From Burkholderiales bacterium (lineage in GTDB: Bacteria > Pseudomonadota > Gammaproteobacteria > Burkholderiales > Casimicrobiaceae): a stretch of 32,926 nt of DNA. Position 1 is the first letter of the stretch, and every line of letters begins with the position of its first letter. The notes under the pieces are model-generated. The model had not been told where the DNA came from and searched no databases. It was given only the letters and a program-made list of their open reading frames with translations. Below are positions 1-6,451 of the stretch, in pieces. A program made the position numbers and the translations under genes. The stretch covers positions 1-32,926 of the forward strand of contig JADLBN010000067.1 of NCBI GenBank assembly GCA_020847675.1, read 5' to 3'.

Positions 1-42
1 CATCTCGCCGCGCTTGTTTCGAGCACGAATGGCGGGGGCCAT
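1..42 (-). CDS. 5' end of an unidentified minus-strand gene (cut by window edge)
   Basis: Only the first 14 codons are inside the window (MAPAIRARNKRGEM). The ATG at 42 is preceded at a normal distance by a GGAG ribosome-binding motif (about positions 50-53 on the minus strand), so this looks like a true start. A short, Arg/Lys-rich N-terminus behind an operator-like palindrome (89-105) would fit a self-regulated TetR-type repressor, but 14 residues cannot establish the family. That part is inference only. Confidence 0.4.
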   Translation of the reverse strand, partial: MAPAIRARNKRGEM

Positions 43-88
43 GGAATTCTCCGGCAGGATCGGATCCGACGCGCCAGATTAGTCCGAC

Positions 89-105
89 TTGACCCTTTTG
101 GTCAA
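89..105. promoter_or_regulatory. Operator-like palindrome TTGACC-N5-GGTCAA
   Basis: Perfect inverted repeat TTGACCCTTTTGGTCAA with 6-bp arms and a 5-nt centre, followed by a further half-site AGGTCA at 108-113. On the minus strand, TTGACC (105 to 100) can serve as a -35 box with a weak -10 (TAATCT) about 18 nt downstream, leading into the gene that starts at 42. The arrangement fits a repressor site over the promoter of that gene. The binding protein is unknown. Confidence 0.4.
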
Positions 106-110
106 ATAGG

Positions 111-299
111 TCATTCTCGTCGCGAACGGGGAAGATTCGAAACGGCAACGCTCCCGGAGACCGCTCGCTCCACGACCTTCGCGCCGAGCCACGGCGTCGC
201 CGTCCAGCCCGCGTACGGCGCCGAGATGAGGCCATCCACCGAGGTCGCCGGGCGCCGCGAGATGCTGCACAGCGCCAGCCACGGCAAATCGAGCGCGGC
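111..299 (-). pseudogene. Possible coding remnant, minus strand, unrecognised
   Basis: Reading the minus strand from 299 to the TGA at 111-113 gives 62 codons whose third positions are almost all G or C, as in the real genes of this window. The peptide contains readable pieces such as DLPWLALCSISRRP and SVDGLISAPYAGWTATPWLG. No start codon with a ribosome-binding site is evident and the frame has no clear beginning, so this may be the 3' end of a decayed gene. I do not recognise the family. The rest of 106-467 holds no other convincing gene. Confidence 0.25.
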
Positions 300-407
300 C
301 CGCGTAGCCCATCTCCGCTCCGCAACGAGGTGTCTCGAAGGCCTTGATTCATTCGGACCCCCGGCGGGGAGTTTTCGAATCCCGCCCCGGAGGCATCCGG
401 GTTTCCA

Positions 408-438
408 TTGCCAGTCCGCGCACCGCGTGTGGTATGGT
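408..438 (+). promoter_or_regulatory. Candidate promoter of the IPTL-CTERM gene
   Basis: TTGCCA at 408-413 matches the -35 consensus at five of six positions. TATGGT (433-438, spacer 19) or TGGTAT (430-435, spacer 16) can act as the -10. The ATG of the downstream gene is at 468, which leaves a short leader containing a GGGGGAG ribosome-binding site. Confidence 0.35.
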
Positions 439-467
439 CCGGCCGGTCAACCCTCTGGGGGAGCGTG

Positions 468-1112
468 ATGAGTCGATACGGTTGGGTCACGGCGCTCGGT
501 GCGCTGCTTCTTTGCGCGGCCCCGGTTCACGCGCAACTCGTCACCAACGGCACGCTCGACACGGACGCCGCAGGGTGGACGTTCGGCTTCGGGTGCGCCG
601 ACGTGGCCTGGGACGGAGCCAACGGCAATCCGCCCGGCTCCATCCGTCTCAATTCCTGCGGCGAGGCGAACTCCGACCCGTACGCGTCGCAGGTCATCAA
701 CGGCCTCGTGGTCGGGAACACCTACACCATCAACGTCGACGTTCGGCTCCACGTCAATGCCTCCGGCGGCGGAACCGGCAAGAGCTTCGGCATCTTCCTC
801 GACAGCCAGCCGGGCAACCCGCTGCTGTTTGCCGAGTTCCTCGACGCGAGCTGGCACACCGTGACGACGTCGTTCGTCGCCTCCAGCTCGTCGGCGACCA
901 TCTTCTTCGCCGCCGAGCTGGACGCGCGCACGCCAGGCGGTCCGGGCGCCACGACCGACGTGTCGTATTACATCGACAACATCTCGGTCGTTGCCAACAG
1001 GGTAAGGACGCCCGCGAACGTCCCGACCGTTTCGGAATGGGCGCTGGTGCTGCTCGCGATCGCGCTGGCTGGCAGTGCCGGGCTCGCGTTCCGCAGGCGG
1101 CGTCGAACCTAG
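468..1112 (+). CDS. Exported protein with IPTL-CTERM-type sorting signal
   Basis: A 214-residue protein. The ATG at 468 is chosen because GGGGGAG stands just upstream and the product then begins with a signal peptide (MSRYGWVTALGALLLCAAPVHA, cleavage likely after VHA). The middle is a Gly/Ser/Thr-rich beta-type region starting LVTNGTLDTDAAGWTF, similar in look to carbohydrate-binding jelly-roll modules. The C-terminus has the three parts of an IPTL-CTERM sorting tag: VPTVSEWAL, a hydrophobic helix, and a final RRRRR cluster. Such proteins are normally processed by an exosortase/archaeosortase-type enzyme and end up at the cell surface or in the matrix. No such enzyme is encoded in this window. 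The exact role is unknown; the tag assignment is firm. Confidence 0.82.
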   Translation: MSRYGWVTALGALLLCAAPVHAQLVTNGTLDTDAAGWTFGFGCADVAWDGANGNPPGSIRLNSCGEANSDPYASQVINGLVVGNTYTINVDVRLHVNASGGGTGKSFGIFLDSQPGNPLLFAEFLDASWHTVTTSFVASSSSATIFFAAELDARTPGGPGATTDVSYYIDNISVVANRVRTPANVPTVSEWALVLLAIALAGSAGLAFRRRRRT

Positions 1113-1165
1113 AGTACCCGGCCAGGCATTCGACGCAGAGCCTTCTCCTTCGTCGAGACGCGCGC

Positions 1166-1418
1166 GTTGGGATCGCGTTCGGCAAGGATGCACGCGGGCG
1201 CTGCGGGATAGCACCGCCGCTTCCTTTCTGCGCCGGCGTGCGCATCGAGCCGGGCGACCTCGTGTTCGGCGGCCTGGATGGCGAGGCCGTCGTCCCGCGT
1301 CGACTCGAATCCGATACCCTCGCGTGCGCCCGCCAAGGTGTCGAGCGAGGACCGGACGCGCGAGGAGCTCGCGCGCGGCGCGAAACTCGAGGACGTGTTC
1401 GGGCGGTTCGGCGAGCTA
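1166..1418 (+). pseudogene. Frameshifted C-terminal remnant of an RraA / HMG-aldolase family gene
   Basis: From about 1166 one frame reads GKDARGRC...PLPFCAGVRIEPGDLVFGGLDG and then VVPRRLESDTLA (to about 1324). The next frame continues RAPAKVSSEDRTREELARG and KLEDVFGRFGEL (to 1418). Joined, this follows the conserved C-terminal third of RraA-like / 4-hydroxy-4-methyl-2-oxoglutarate aldolase proteins: the PGDLVFGD-DG-VVVPR block, then the helix ending in a K-DVF-RYG motif. A single missing base near 1324 explains the shift. The N-terminal two thirds and any start codon are absent, so the gene is dead. The flanks (1113-1165 and 1419-1634) contain nothing else I can support. Confidence 0.7.
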
Positions 1419-1634
1419 CCGACCCGGCGAGCGTCACCTCCACGAGATCCGACGTCCCGGACGTGCCATGCACGATGAGCGCGGTCTCCACCCGTGTCGG
1501 ATCCTCGGGAGCAGCAACAATCCGGCAACAATGTCGCCGGCGACCGAAATCCGCCGGTTACCGTCATGGCCCAGTCTTCCCGTCGCCGCGGCCCCGTATG
1601 GCGGGTCGCGAAAACCCCGCGATCAGGAGAACCC

Positions 1635-2513
1635 ATGACCACCGCAACGGAAACGACCGCCCGCACCGGTTCGGCAGCCGCAGCTTCGCCGCAGCCATCC
1701 GCCAACCCCAACACGGCCCTCTGGGAGAAGGGCGACTTCACACGCATCGCGCGCACGATGCGCGAGAGCGGCGAGGCGCTCGTGCGCTCGATCGGTGTCG
1801 CACCGGGCGAGCGTGTCCTCGATCTCGGCTGCGGTGACGGCACGACGGCGCTCCCCGCGGCGCAGCTCGGCGCGGACGTCCTCGGCGTCGACATCGCCTC
1901 CAATCTGGTGCGCGCCGGTCAGGCCCGCGCCCGCGCGGCGGGCCTCGCGAACCTTCGCTTCCAGGAAGGCGACGCCTGCGCGCTCGGCGAACTTGAGGAC
2001 GCCTCGTTCGACCTCTCGGTGTCGATCTTCGGTGCCATGTTCGCGCCCCGGCCCATCGACGTGGCGCGCGAACTCGTCCGCGTCACCCGCCGCGGCGGCC
2101 GCATCGTCATGGGCAACTGGATTCCGGACGACCCGACGCTCGTCGCGCAGGTCCTGAAGACCAGCGCGGCCTACACGCCGCCGCCTCCCGCGGGCTTCGT
2201 CAGCCCGATGGCCTGGGGCGTCGAAGCCCAGGTCATCGAGCGATTCGCGGCCGCAGGCATCTCCGCCGAGCGCGTGGCGTTCACGCGCGACGTCTTCACG
2301 TTCCGCTTCGCCGGCACGCCGGCGGCGTTCGTCGACGAGTTCGCGAACTGGTACGGGCCGACGATGAACGCGTTCGAAGCGGCGGGAAGGAACGGCAAGG
2401 CGGGAGCGTTGCGCGACGCGCTGGTCGCCCTGTTCGAGCGCCAGAACCAGAGCGCGAGGCCGGACGCCACGGTGATTCCGGCGACGTTCCTTCGGGTGAC
2501 GGTGTCCTGCTAG
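1635..2513 (+). CDS. Class I SAM-dependent methyltransferase (type 11 like)
   Basis: A 292-residue soluble protein with the Rossmann methyltransferase fold. Motif I is VLDLGCGDG (residues 61-69), the acidic residue after strand 2 is in LGVD (D86), and a post-motif RGGRIVMGNW matches the strand 5 region. The ATG at 1635 is preferred over longer readings because AGGAG lies 7 nt upstream (1625-1629) and the family usually starts with a short polar tail before NPNTALWEKGDF. The methyl acceptor cannot be told from sequence; similar proteins are annotated as generic ubiquinone/menaquinone-type methyltransferases. It stands alone between two decayed gene remnants, with a strong hairpin after the stop. 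Confidence 0.85.
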   Translation: MTTATETTARTGSAAAASPQPSANPNTALWEKGDFTRIARTMRESGEALVRSIGVAPGERVLDLGCGDGTTALPAAQLGADVLGVDIASNLVRAGQARARAAGLANLRFQEGDACALGELEDASFDLSVSIFGAMFAPRPIDVARELVRVTRRGGRIVMGNWIPDDPTLVAQVLKTSAAYTPPPPAGFVSPMAWGVEAQVIERFAAAGISAERVAFTRDVFTFRFAGTPAAFVDEFANWYGPTMNAFEAAGRNGKAGALRDALVALFERQNQSARPDATVIPATFLRVTVSC

Positions 2514-2527
2514 TCCACGACCCGTCG

Positions 2528-2551
2528 GGTGCCGGCCCTTCGGCCGGCACC
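2528..2551 (+). terminator. GC-rich hairpin after the methyltransferase gene
   Basis: A perfect 10-bp inverted repeat (GGTGCCGGCC / GGCCGGCACC) with a 4-nt loop, 14 nt after the methyltransferase stop. There is no T-run behind it, so it is either a weak intrinsic terminator or an RNA-stabilising 3' hairpin. Confidence 0.4.
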
Positions 2552-2677
2552 TCGCTCGCTCGCGCCGCGTGGACCGGATTCATCCGAGCCGCCACCGAGA
2601 TCGCGGAGCACGGCACGTTCGAGGCGCTGGGTCAGAACACGAAGGTCGATCTCAACGCGTTGTTCCGCGGGCACTAG
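2543..2677 (+). pseudogene. 3' coding remnant, unrecognised
   Basis: The frame ending at the TAG 2675-2677 has the codon pattern of a real gene for about 44 codons (third bases nearly all G/C) and reads AGTSLARAAWTGFIRAATEI, then AEHGTFEALGQNTKVDLNAL, then FRGH. No start codon with ribosome-binding site precedes it, and its beginning overlaps the hairpin at 2528-2551. It looks like the tail of a deleted gene. I cannot name the family. The remaining 2678-2874 contains no gene that I can support, only a small hairpin (GAATGC / GCATTC, 2753-2769) and the promoter region of the next gene. Confidence 0.35.
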
Positions 2678-2874
2678 CGGCCTTCGGGTCGGGCCGACAG
2701 CGCGCGGTGTCGACGTCGGCTCGAATCCGACCCGGTTTCCCGCGGATGGAGCGAATGCGCGCAGCATTCGACGCTCGGGCAGTTGAGCCCGATCGGGCGT
2801 GAAACAACGTTCGCGAGTCAAACGCAGCGTCCGGAACGTCGGGGAATGCCAGAGTCGCGTACCATGGCGCTCCG

Positions 2875-3363
2875 ATGATCAAGCCGGCCATGATGCGACT
2901 TCCGAACCTCTTCAGGCTCTTCGCCATGCTCGTGCTGCTGACCGTCGCGACGGGCTGTGCCGGTCCTGCGCCCTCGCCCGCCTCGCTGCCCAACGAAGGC
3001 CTGCTGTCCGCCGCAGGATTCAAGACGATCGCCGCCGACACGCCGCAGCGGAAGCGGCACCTGGAATCGCTGCCACCCGACCAGGTCACCGCGGTGCAGC
3101 TGACCGGCAAGCACTACTACGTGTTTCCGGACGTGACGAAGAGCCGGCTCTTCGTCGGCACGCCGAAGGAGTACCAGGCCTACCTCGCCCTTCGAACCCG
3201 AAACGGCCTCCCCAACCCGCCGCCGCAGGACTGGGGCGCGGCGAAGCTCGATCGGACCCTGGAGGCGCAGGACCAGAAGATGGCGAACATCAACACCCAG
3301 GATGCGTCGATCCCGTCGTGGGCGATCTGGCCCCCGTTCGGCGGCCTGGGGTGGGTTCCCTGA
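2875..3363 (+). CDS. Small hypothetical lipoprotein
   Basis: A 162-residue protein with an N-terminal signal sequence ending in a lipobox (LTVATGC, lipidated Cys about residue 28), so it is predicted to be anchored in a membrane facing the periplasm. The mature part has a short alpha/beta segment (VTAVQLTGKHYYVFPDVTKS) and ends in a Trp/Pro-rich tail (PSWAIWPPFGGLGWVP). Methionines at residues 1, 6 and 7 are all possible starts. A -10-like TACCAT stands at 2860-2865. I do not recognise a named family and can give no function beyond envelope location. Confidence 0.7.
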   Translation: MIKPAMMRLPNLFRLFAMLVLLTVATGCAGPAPSPASLPNEGLLSAAGFKTIAADTPQRKRHLESLPPDQVTAVQLTGKHYYVFPDVTKSRLFVGTPKEYQAYLALRTRNGLPNPPPQDWGAAKLDRTLEAQDQKMANINTQDASIPSWAIWPPFGGLGWVP

Positions 3364-3442
3364 GCCTGCGCTCAGCGGCAGTGCTCGCAAGGCCACCGGC
3401 AACGAGGTACCGGACACCGCGGCCGCGACGCTCGGCCGCGCG

Positions 3443-4609
3443 ATGAGCGGACGGACGCCGACGCGGTCGATCGTCGCGCTGTCGATCGGCGGATGCGGAT
3501 CCGCAGCAGCGTTGCGCATCTGCGATCCGCTGCTGCCGTACCTGGCGCGCGAGTACGACGTCGGATTGGCCGCGGCGGCGCAAACGGTCACGGCGTTCGC
3601 GATCGCCTACGGCCTGCTCCAGCTCGCCTATGGCCCGATCGGCGACCGGTACGGCAAGTATCGCGTCGTCACGATCGCGACCATCGGCTGCGCGTTGACG
3701 ACGCTCGCCTGCGCGGTCGCGCCGACGCTGCCCGCCCTCGTGGCGGCGCGCGCGTTCGCCGGCGCGACGGCCGGTGCGCTGATTCCGTTGTCGCTCGCCT
3801 GGATCGGGGACGTCGTCGCGTACGAGCGGCGCCAGAGTGTCCTGGCGCGCTACCTGATCGGGCAGATGTTCGGCATAGCGCTCGGCCAGGTGCTCGGCGG
3901 CATCGGCGCCGACCGCTTCGGGGCGGGACCGGTCTTCCTCGCGCTCGCCGCGTGGTTCGCCGTCGCGGCGGTGTTGATGGGGAGGTACGCGCCCGCGAGC
4001 GAGGAAGCCGTGCACCACGGCGGGCGCGGCGTCGTGCGCCGGTTCCTCGCGGTGCTCGACGTGCGCTGGTCGCGCGTCGTCCTGCTCACCGTGTTCGTCG
4101 AAGGACTGCTGCTGGTCGGCGCGCTGGCGTTCGTGCCGACGCATCTTCACCGGGTCTACGACCTGCCGCTCACCGCAGCGGGCGCGATCGTCATGCTCTA
4201 CGCCGCGGGCGGCTTCGTCTACGCGGTGCTCTCGCCGGTGCTGGTGCGACGGCTCGGCGAGCCGGGCCTCGCGGCCGGGGGCGGCGTGCTGTTGACGCTC
4301 TGCTTCGTGGGCCTCGCGATGCGGACGACTCCGGCGGTCGCGGCGATCGCCTGTCTCGCCGGCGGCCTCGGCTTCTACATGCTGCACAACACGCTGCAGG
4401 TGAACGCGACGCAGATGGCGCCGGCGCAGCGCGGGAGCAGCCTCGCGCTGTTCGCGTGCATCCTCTTCCTTGGTCAATCGTCCGGCGTGACGCTCGCGGG
4501 GACGCTGATCGAGCGCGTCGGAACCGGTCCGGTGATCGCCGGGGCCGGCGTCCTGTTGCTCGTCGTGGCGCTCGTGTTCGCGCTCGCGCTGCGGCGACAT
4601 CGCGCATGA
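3443..4609 (+). CDS. Major facilitator superfamily transporter
   Basis: A 388-residue integral membrane protein with about 12 hydrophobic segments, of MFS size. The cytoplasmic loop 2-3 signature appears as GPIGDRYGKYRVV after the second helix, and the second half has a matching but weaker repeat. The overall pattern resembles the drug/arabinose efflux type (YnfM/AraJ-like), so export of a small molecule driven by the proton gradient is the likely role; the substrate is not predictable. The ATG at 3443 is taken as start because the extra upstream residues in the open frame are not hydrophobic and overlap the preceding lipoprotein gene. The neighbours give no pathway clue. Confidence 0.85.
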   Translation: MSGRTPTRSIVALSIGGCGSAAALRICDPLLPYLAREYDVGLAAAAQTVTAFAIAYGLLQLAYGPIGDRYGKYRVVTIATIGCALTTLACAVAPTLPALVAARAFAGATAGALIPLSLAWIGDVVAYERRQSVLARYLIGQMFGIALGQVLGGIGADRFGAGPVFLALAAWFAVAAVLMGRYAPASEEAVHHGGRGVVRRFLAVLDVRWSRVVLLTVFVEGLLLVGALAFVPTHLHRVYDLPLTAAGAIVMLYAAGGFVYAVLSPVLVRRLGEPGLAAGGGVLLTLCFVGLAMRTTPAVAAIACLAGGLGFYMLHNTLQVNATQMAPAQRGSSLALFACILFLGQSSGVTLAGTLIERVGTGPVIAGAGVLLLVVALVFALALRRHRA

Positions 4610-4698
4610 TCCGAAGCGACGAGTTCAGTCCCGGCCGACGTCCGTCGTCGGGGACGGCTGGATTCTCTCTCGATCGAATCCTGCGGCCGCGGATGAGG

Positions 4699-4704
4699 TA
4701 ACCT
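4699..4704 (+). promoter_or_regulatory. Candidate -10 (TAACCT) of the histidine phosphatase gene
   Basis: TAACCT ends 7 nt before the ATG at 4712, so transcription would start at or next to the start codon. A GGAGGG at 4706-4711 touches the ATG and is too close to act as a normal ribosome-binding site. No convincing -35 is seen. Confidence 0.25.
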
Positions 4705-4711
4705 CGGAGGG

Positions 4712-5293
4712 ATGCCCGCGAAAACCATCCTCTGCATCCGACACGGCGAATCCACGTTCAATCGGGCGTGGCGCGCGACGCCGGTCGATCCGCTGCACTT
4801 CGACGCGCCGCTGAGCGACACCGGGCATGAGCAGGTGCGGCAGGCGCGGCCGGCGCTCGTCGGCGCGCCGGTCGAACTCGTGATCGTGTCGCCGCTGACG
4901 CGGGCGTTGCAGACGGCGCTCGGCCTCTTCGGCGACCATCCTCGCGCGCCGCCGATGCTCGTATCGCCGCTCGCGCGGGAGCGCGTGGAGAACAGTTGCG
5001 ACGTGGGGCGATCGCCGGCATTGCTGTCGGCCGATTTCCCGTCGCTGGAGGTCGCGCACCTCGAGGACGTGTGGTGGCACGCGGACGGCGAAGCGGACGA
5101 GCGCGGCGTCTGCGTCGAGCCGCTCGAGGCGGTCGACACGCGCGTGGCCGCGTTCCGGTCGTTCCTGGCCGGGCGCCCGGAGCGGTTCATCGCGGTGGTC
5201 GCGCACGGGACGTTCTTCTTCCACCTGACCGGCAGGCACCTGGCCAATTGCGAGGCGGCGACGTTCGAGCTGGACGCGCTCGGCGCGAGGTGA
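4712..5293 (+). CDS. Histidine phosphatase (phosphoglycerate mutase-like)
   Basis: A 193-residue cytosolic protein of the histidine phosphatase superfamily, branch 1. The catalytic RHGES motif is at residues 10-14 (phospho-accepting His11), a second phosphate-binding Arg is in SPLTRALQTA (R64), and the second catalytic His is in VVAHGTF (H165). It lacks the full insert typical of glycolytic phosphoglycerate mutase, so a broad or small-molecule phosphatase (SixA/CobC-like size) is more likely than a glycolytic enzyme. It is a single gene between an MFS transporter and the tRNA-Asn region. Confidence 0.88.
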   Translation: MPAKTILCIRHGESTFNRAWRATPVDPLHFDAPLSDTGHEQVRQARPALVGAPVELVIVSPLTRALQTALGLFGDHPRAPPMLVSPLARERVENSCDVGRSPALLSADFPSLEVAHLEDVWWHADGEADERGVCVEPLEAVDTRVAAFRSFLAGRPERFIAVVAHGTFFFHLTGRHLANCEAATFELDALGAR

Positions 5294-5470
5294 GTTCGAC
5301 GCGACCGGCGAAGGCAGGCCGGCGGCCAACGGCGTCATTGCCCGCGCCATGCCCTTCCGACGTTCGCAGTTCATCCAGGTCGAACATTGTGGGCACGCAA
5401 TGAGACTGCCCCCAGCCAATTGCGCGAAGGCCGACAGGACAGTCATGACACCTGCGCGCGTAGCGCCACA

Positions 5471-5515
5471 GACCCCCTCAAGGGGTCAACGGCTACGGGG
5501 GGACCCTCTCGGGTC
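5471..5515. repeat. Two related small palindromes, GACCC-N-GGGTCAACG
   Basis: GACCCCCTCAAGGGGTC (5471-5487) and GACCCTCTCGGGTC (5502-5515) are both perfect hairpins and both are followed by AACG, so they look like a diverged direct repeat with a period of about 31 nt. They lie downstream of tRNA-Asn on the minus strand and could help end its transcript, or they could be dispersed palindromic repeats. The rest of 5294-5551 has no gene that I can support. Confidence 0.4.
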
Positions 5516-5551
5516 AACGAGGCCAGCCGAGTGGCTAACCTTTTGAATTCT

Positions 5552-5627
5552 TGGCTCCCCGACCTGGGCTCGAACCAGGGACCTGCGGATTAACAGTCCG
5601 TCGCTCTACCGACTGAGCTATCGGGGA
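5552..5627 (-). tRNA. tRNA-Asn (GTT)
   Basis: A complete 76-nt tRNA gene on the minus strand, including an encoded CCA end. The acceptor arms TCCCCGA / TCGGGGA pair perfectly. The D-arm region reads TAGCTCAGTCGGTAGAGC. The anticodon loop CTGTTAA (complement of 5590-5596) gives anticodon GTT for asparagine. The T-arm reads CCTGG-TTCGAGC-CCAGG. It lies 58 nt downstream of pgsA on the same strand, matching the common uvrC-pgsA-tRNA arrangement of proteobacteria. Confidence 0.98.
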
Positions 5628-5685
5628 ACAGCCTTCGATTCTAACACGACGGTCGGATCCGGGTGGGCGGACCTCTCCGGCAGCA

Positions 5686-6261
5686 TCACTTCCCGCCTGC
5701 CCGCAGGTAGGGCGCGGCGAGCCGCAGGTAGTGGAACATCGACCACAGCGTCAGGATCACCGCCACCCATAGCGCGACCGTGCCGAGAAGCGGTGTCGGG
5801 ACGCCAGGAATCAGCGGCTCGTAGAGCAGGAGCGCGATGATCGCGGTCATCTGCGCGGCGGTCTTGAGCTTGCCGACGAAGGCGACAGCGACGCTCTTCC
5901 CCTGCCCGAGTTCGGCCATCCATTCGCGCAGCGCCGAGATCGCGATCTCGCGGCCGATGATGATGATGGCGAGGTAGGCCTCGGCGCGTCCCAGCGCCAC
6001 CAGCAGGATCAGCGCCGCCGCGACCATCAGCTTGTCGGCAACCGGATCGAGGAACGCGCCGAACGCGCTCGTGAGACCGAGCCTCCGCGCGAGCCATCCG
6101 TCGAGCCAGTCGGTGATCGCCGCGACGGCGAAGATCGTCATCGCGAGCCAATTCTTGCCGGCGGGGGCGAGCCACGCGTCGGGCAGATAGTAGACGCCGA
6201 CGAAGACCGGGATCATGAGGATCCTGAACCACGTGAGCGCGGTCGGAACGTTGAGCGCCAT
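5686..6261 (-). CDS. pgsA: CDP-diacylglycerol--glycerol-3-phosphate 3-phosphatidyltransferase
   Basis: A 191-residue inner-membrane enzyme that joins CDP-diacylglycerol with glycerol-3-phosphate to give phosphatidylglycerol phosphate, the first committed step to phosphatidylglycerol and cardiolipin. The CDP-alcohol phosphotransferase signature DG-x2-AR-x8-G-x3-D-x3-D is complete: D54, G55, A58, R59, G68, D72, D76 (within TDWLDGWLARR and GAFLDPVADK). Several hydrophobic helices surround it. The length is normal for PgsA. It lies upstream of tRNA-Asn on the same strand. uvrC, the usual upstream neighbour, is 6 kb away here with foreign-looking genes in between. A TAGAAT -10 candidate is at 6289-6294. 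Confidence 0.96.
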   Translation of the reverse strand: MALNVPTALTWFRILMIPVFVGVYYLPDAWLAPAGKNWLAMTIFAVAAITDWLDGWLARRLGLTSAFGAFLDPVADKLMVAAALILLVALGRAEAYLAIIIIGREIAISALREWMAELGQGKSVAVAFVGKLKTAAQMTAIIALLLYEPLIPGVPTPLLGTVALWVAVILTLWSMFHYLRLAAPYLRAGGK

Positions 6262-6288
6262 GGCGGATCGTCGCGAGCGGCCGGGCTG

Positions 6289-6294
6289 ATTCTA
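6289..6294 (-). promoter_or_regulatory. Candidate -10 (TAGAAT) of pgsA
   Basis: TAGAAT on the minus strand, 27 nt upstream of the pgsA ATG. No good -35 is visible. If real, pgsA has its own promoter here and does not depend on read-through from uvrC. Confidence 0.35.
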
Positions 6295-6451
6295 CTCCGG
6301 AGGCTCGCAAGCCGCCGGCCGGGGCGACCGCGACAAGCCTGCCGCGGGAGACGAATCGCCGGCCGCACTTACCGGAGGCTCGCGTTCCGGCGCGGCCGTG
6401 CGATCATGGGCGTCCTCCATTCGATGCGGCGCCCCTTCGGGTGGTCCCCCG

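Noticed and set aside
370..398. tRNA-like T-arm sequence (TTTTCGAATCCCGCC)
   Set aside because: The stem does not close at the 7-nt loop and no acceptor, D or anticodon arm precedes it. Similar TCGAATCC strings occur at about 1303 and 2720, so it is probably chance in GC-rich DNA.
1420..1491. Minus-strand peptide METALIVHGTSGTSDLVEV, hydrolase-like start
   Set aside because: After about 20 residues the frame becomes Arg-rich shadow sequence. There is no ribosome-binding site and it is too short to call a gene or remnant.
2711..2727. GTCGG-CTCGAAT-CCGAC, another T-arm-like hairpin
   Set aside because: The stem-loop is neat, but no matching anticodon or acceptor arm can be drawn upstream or downstream.
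5525..5544. AGCC-GAGT-GGCT hairpin followed by TTTT as a rho-independent terminator
   Set aside because: The stem is only 4 bp and the T-run is four bases, with no plus-strand gene ending close by.
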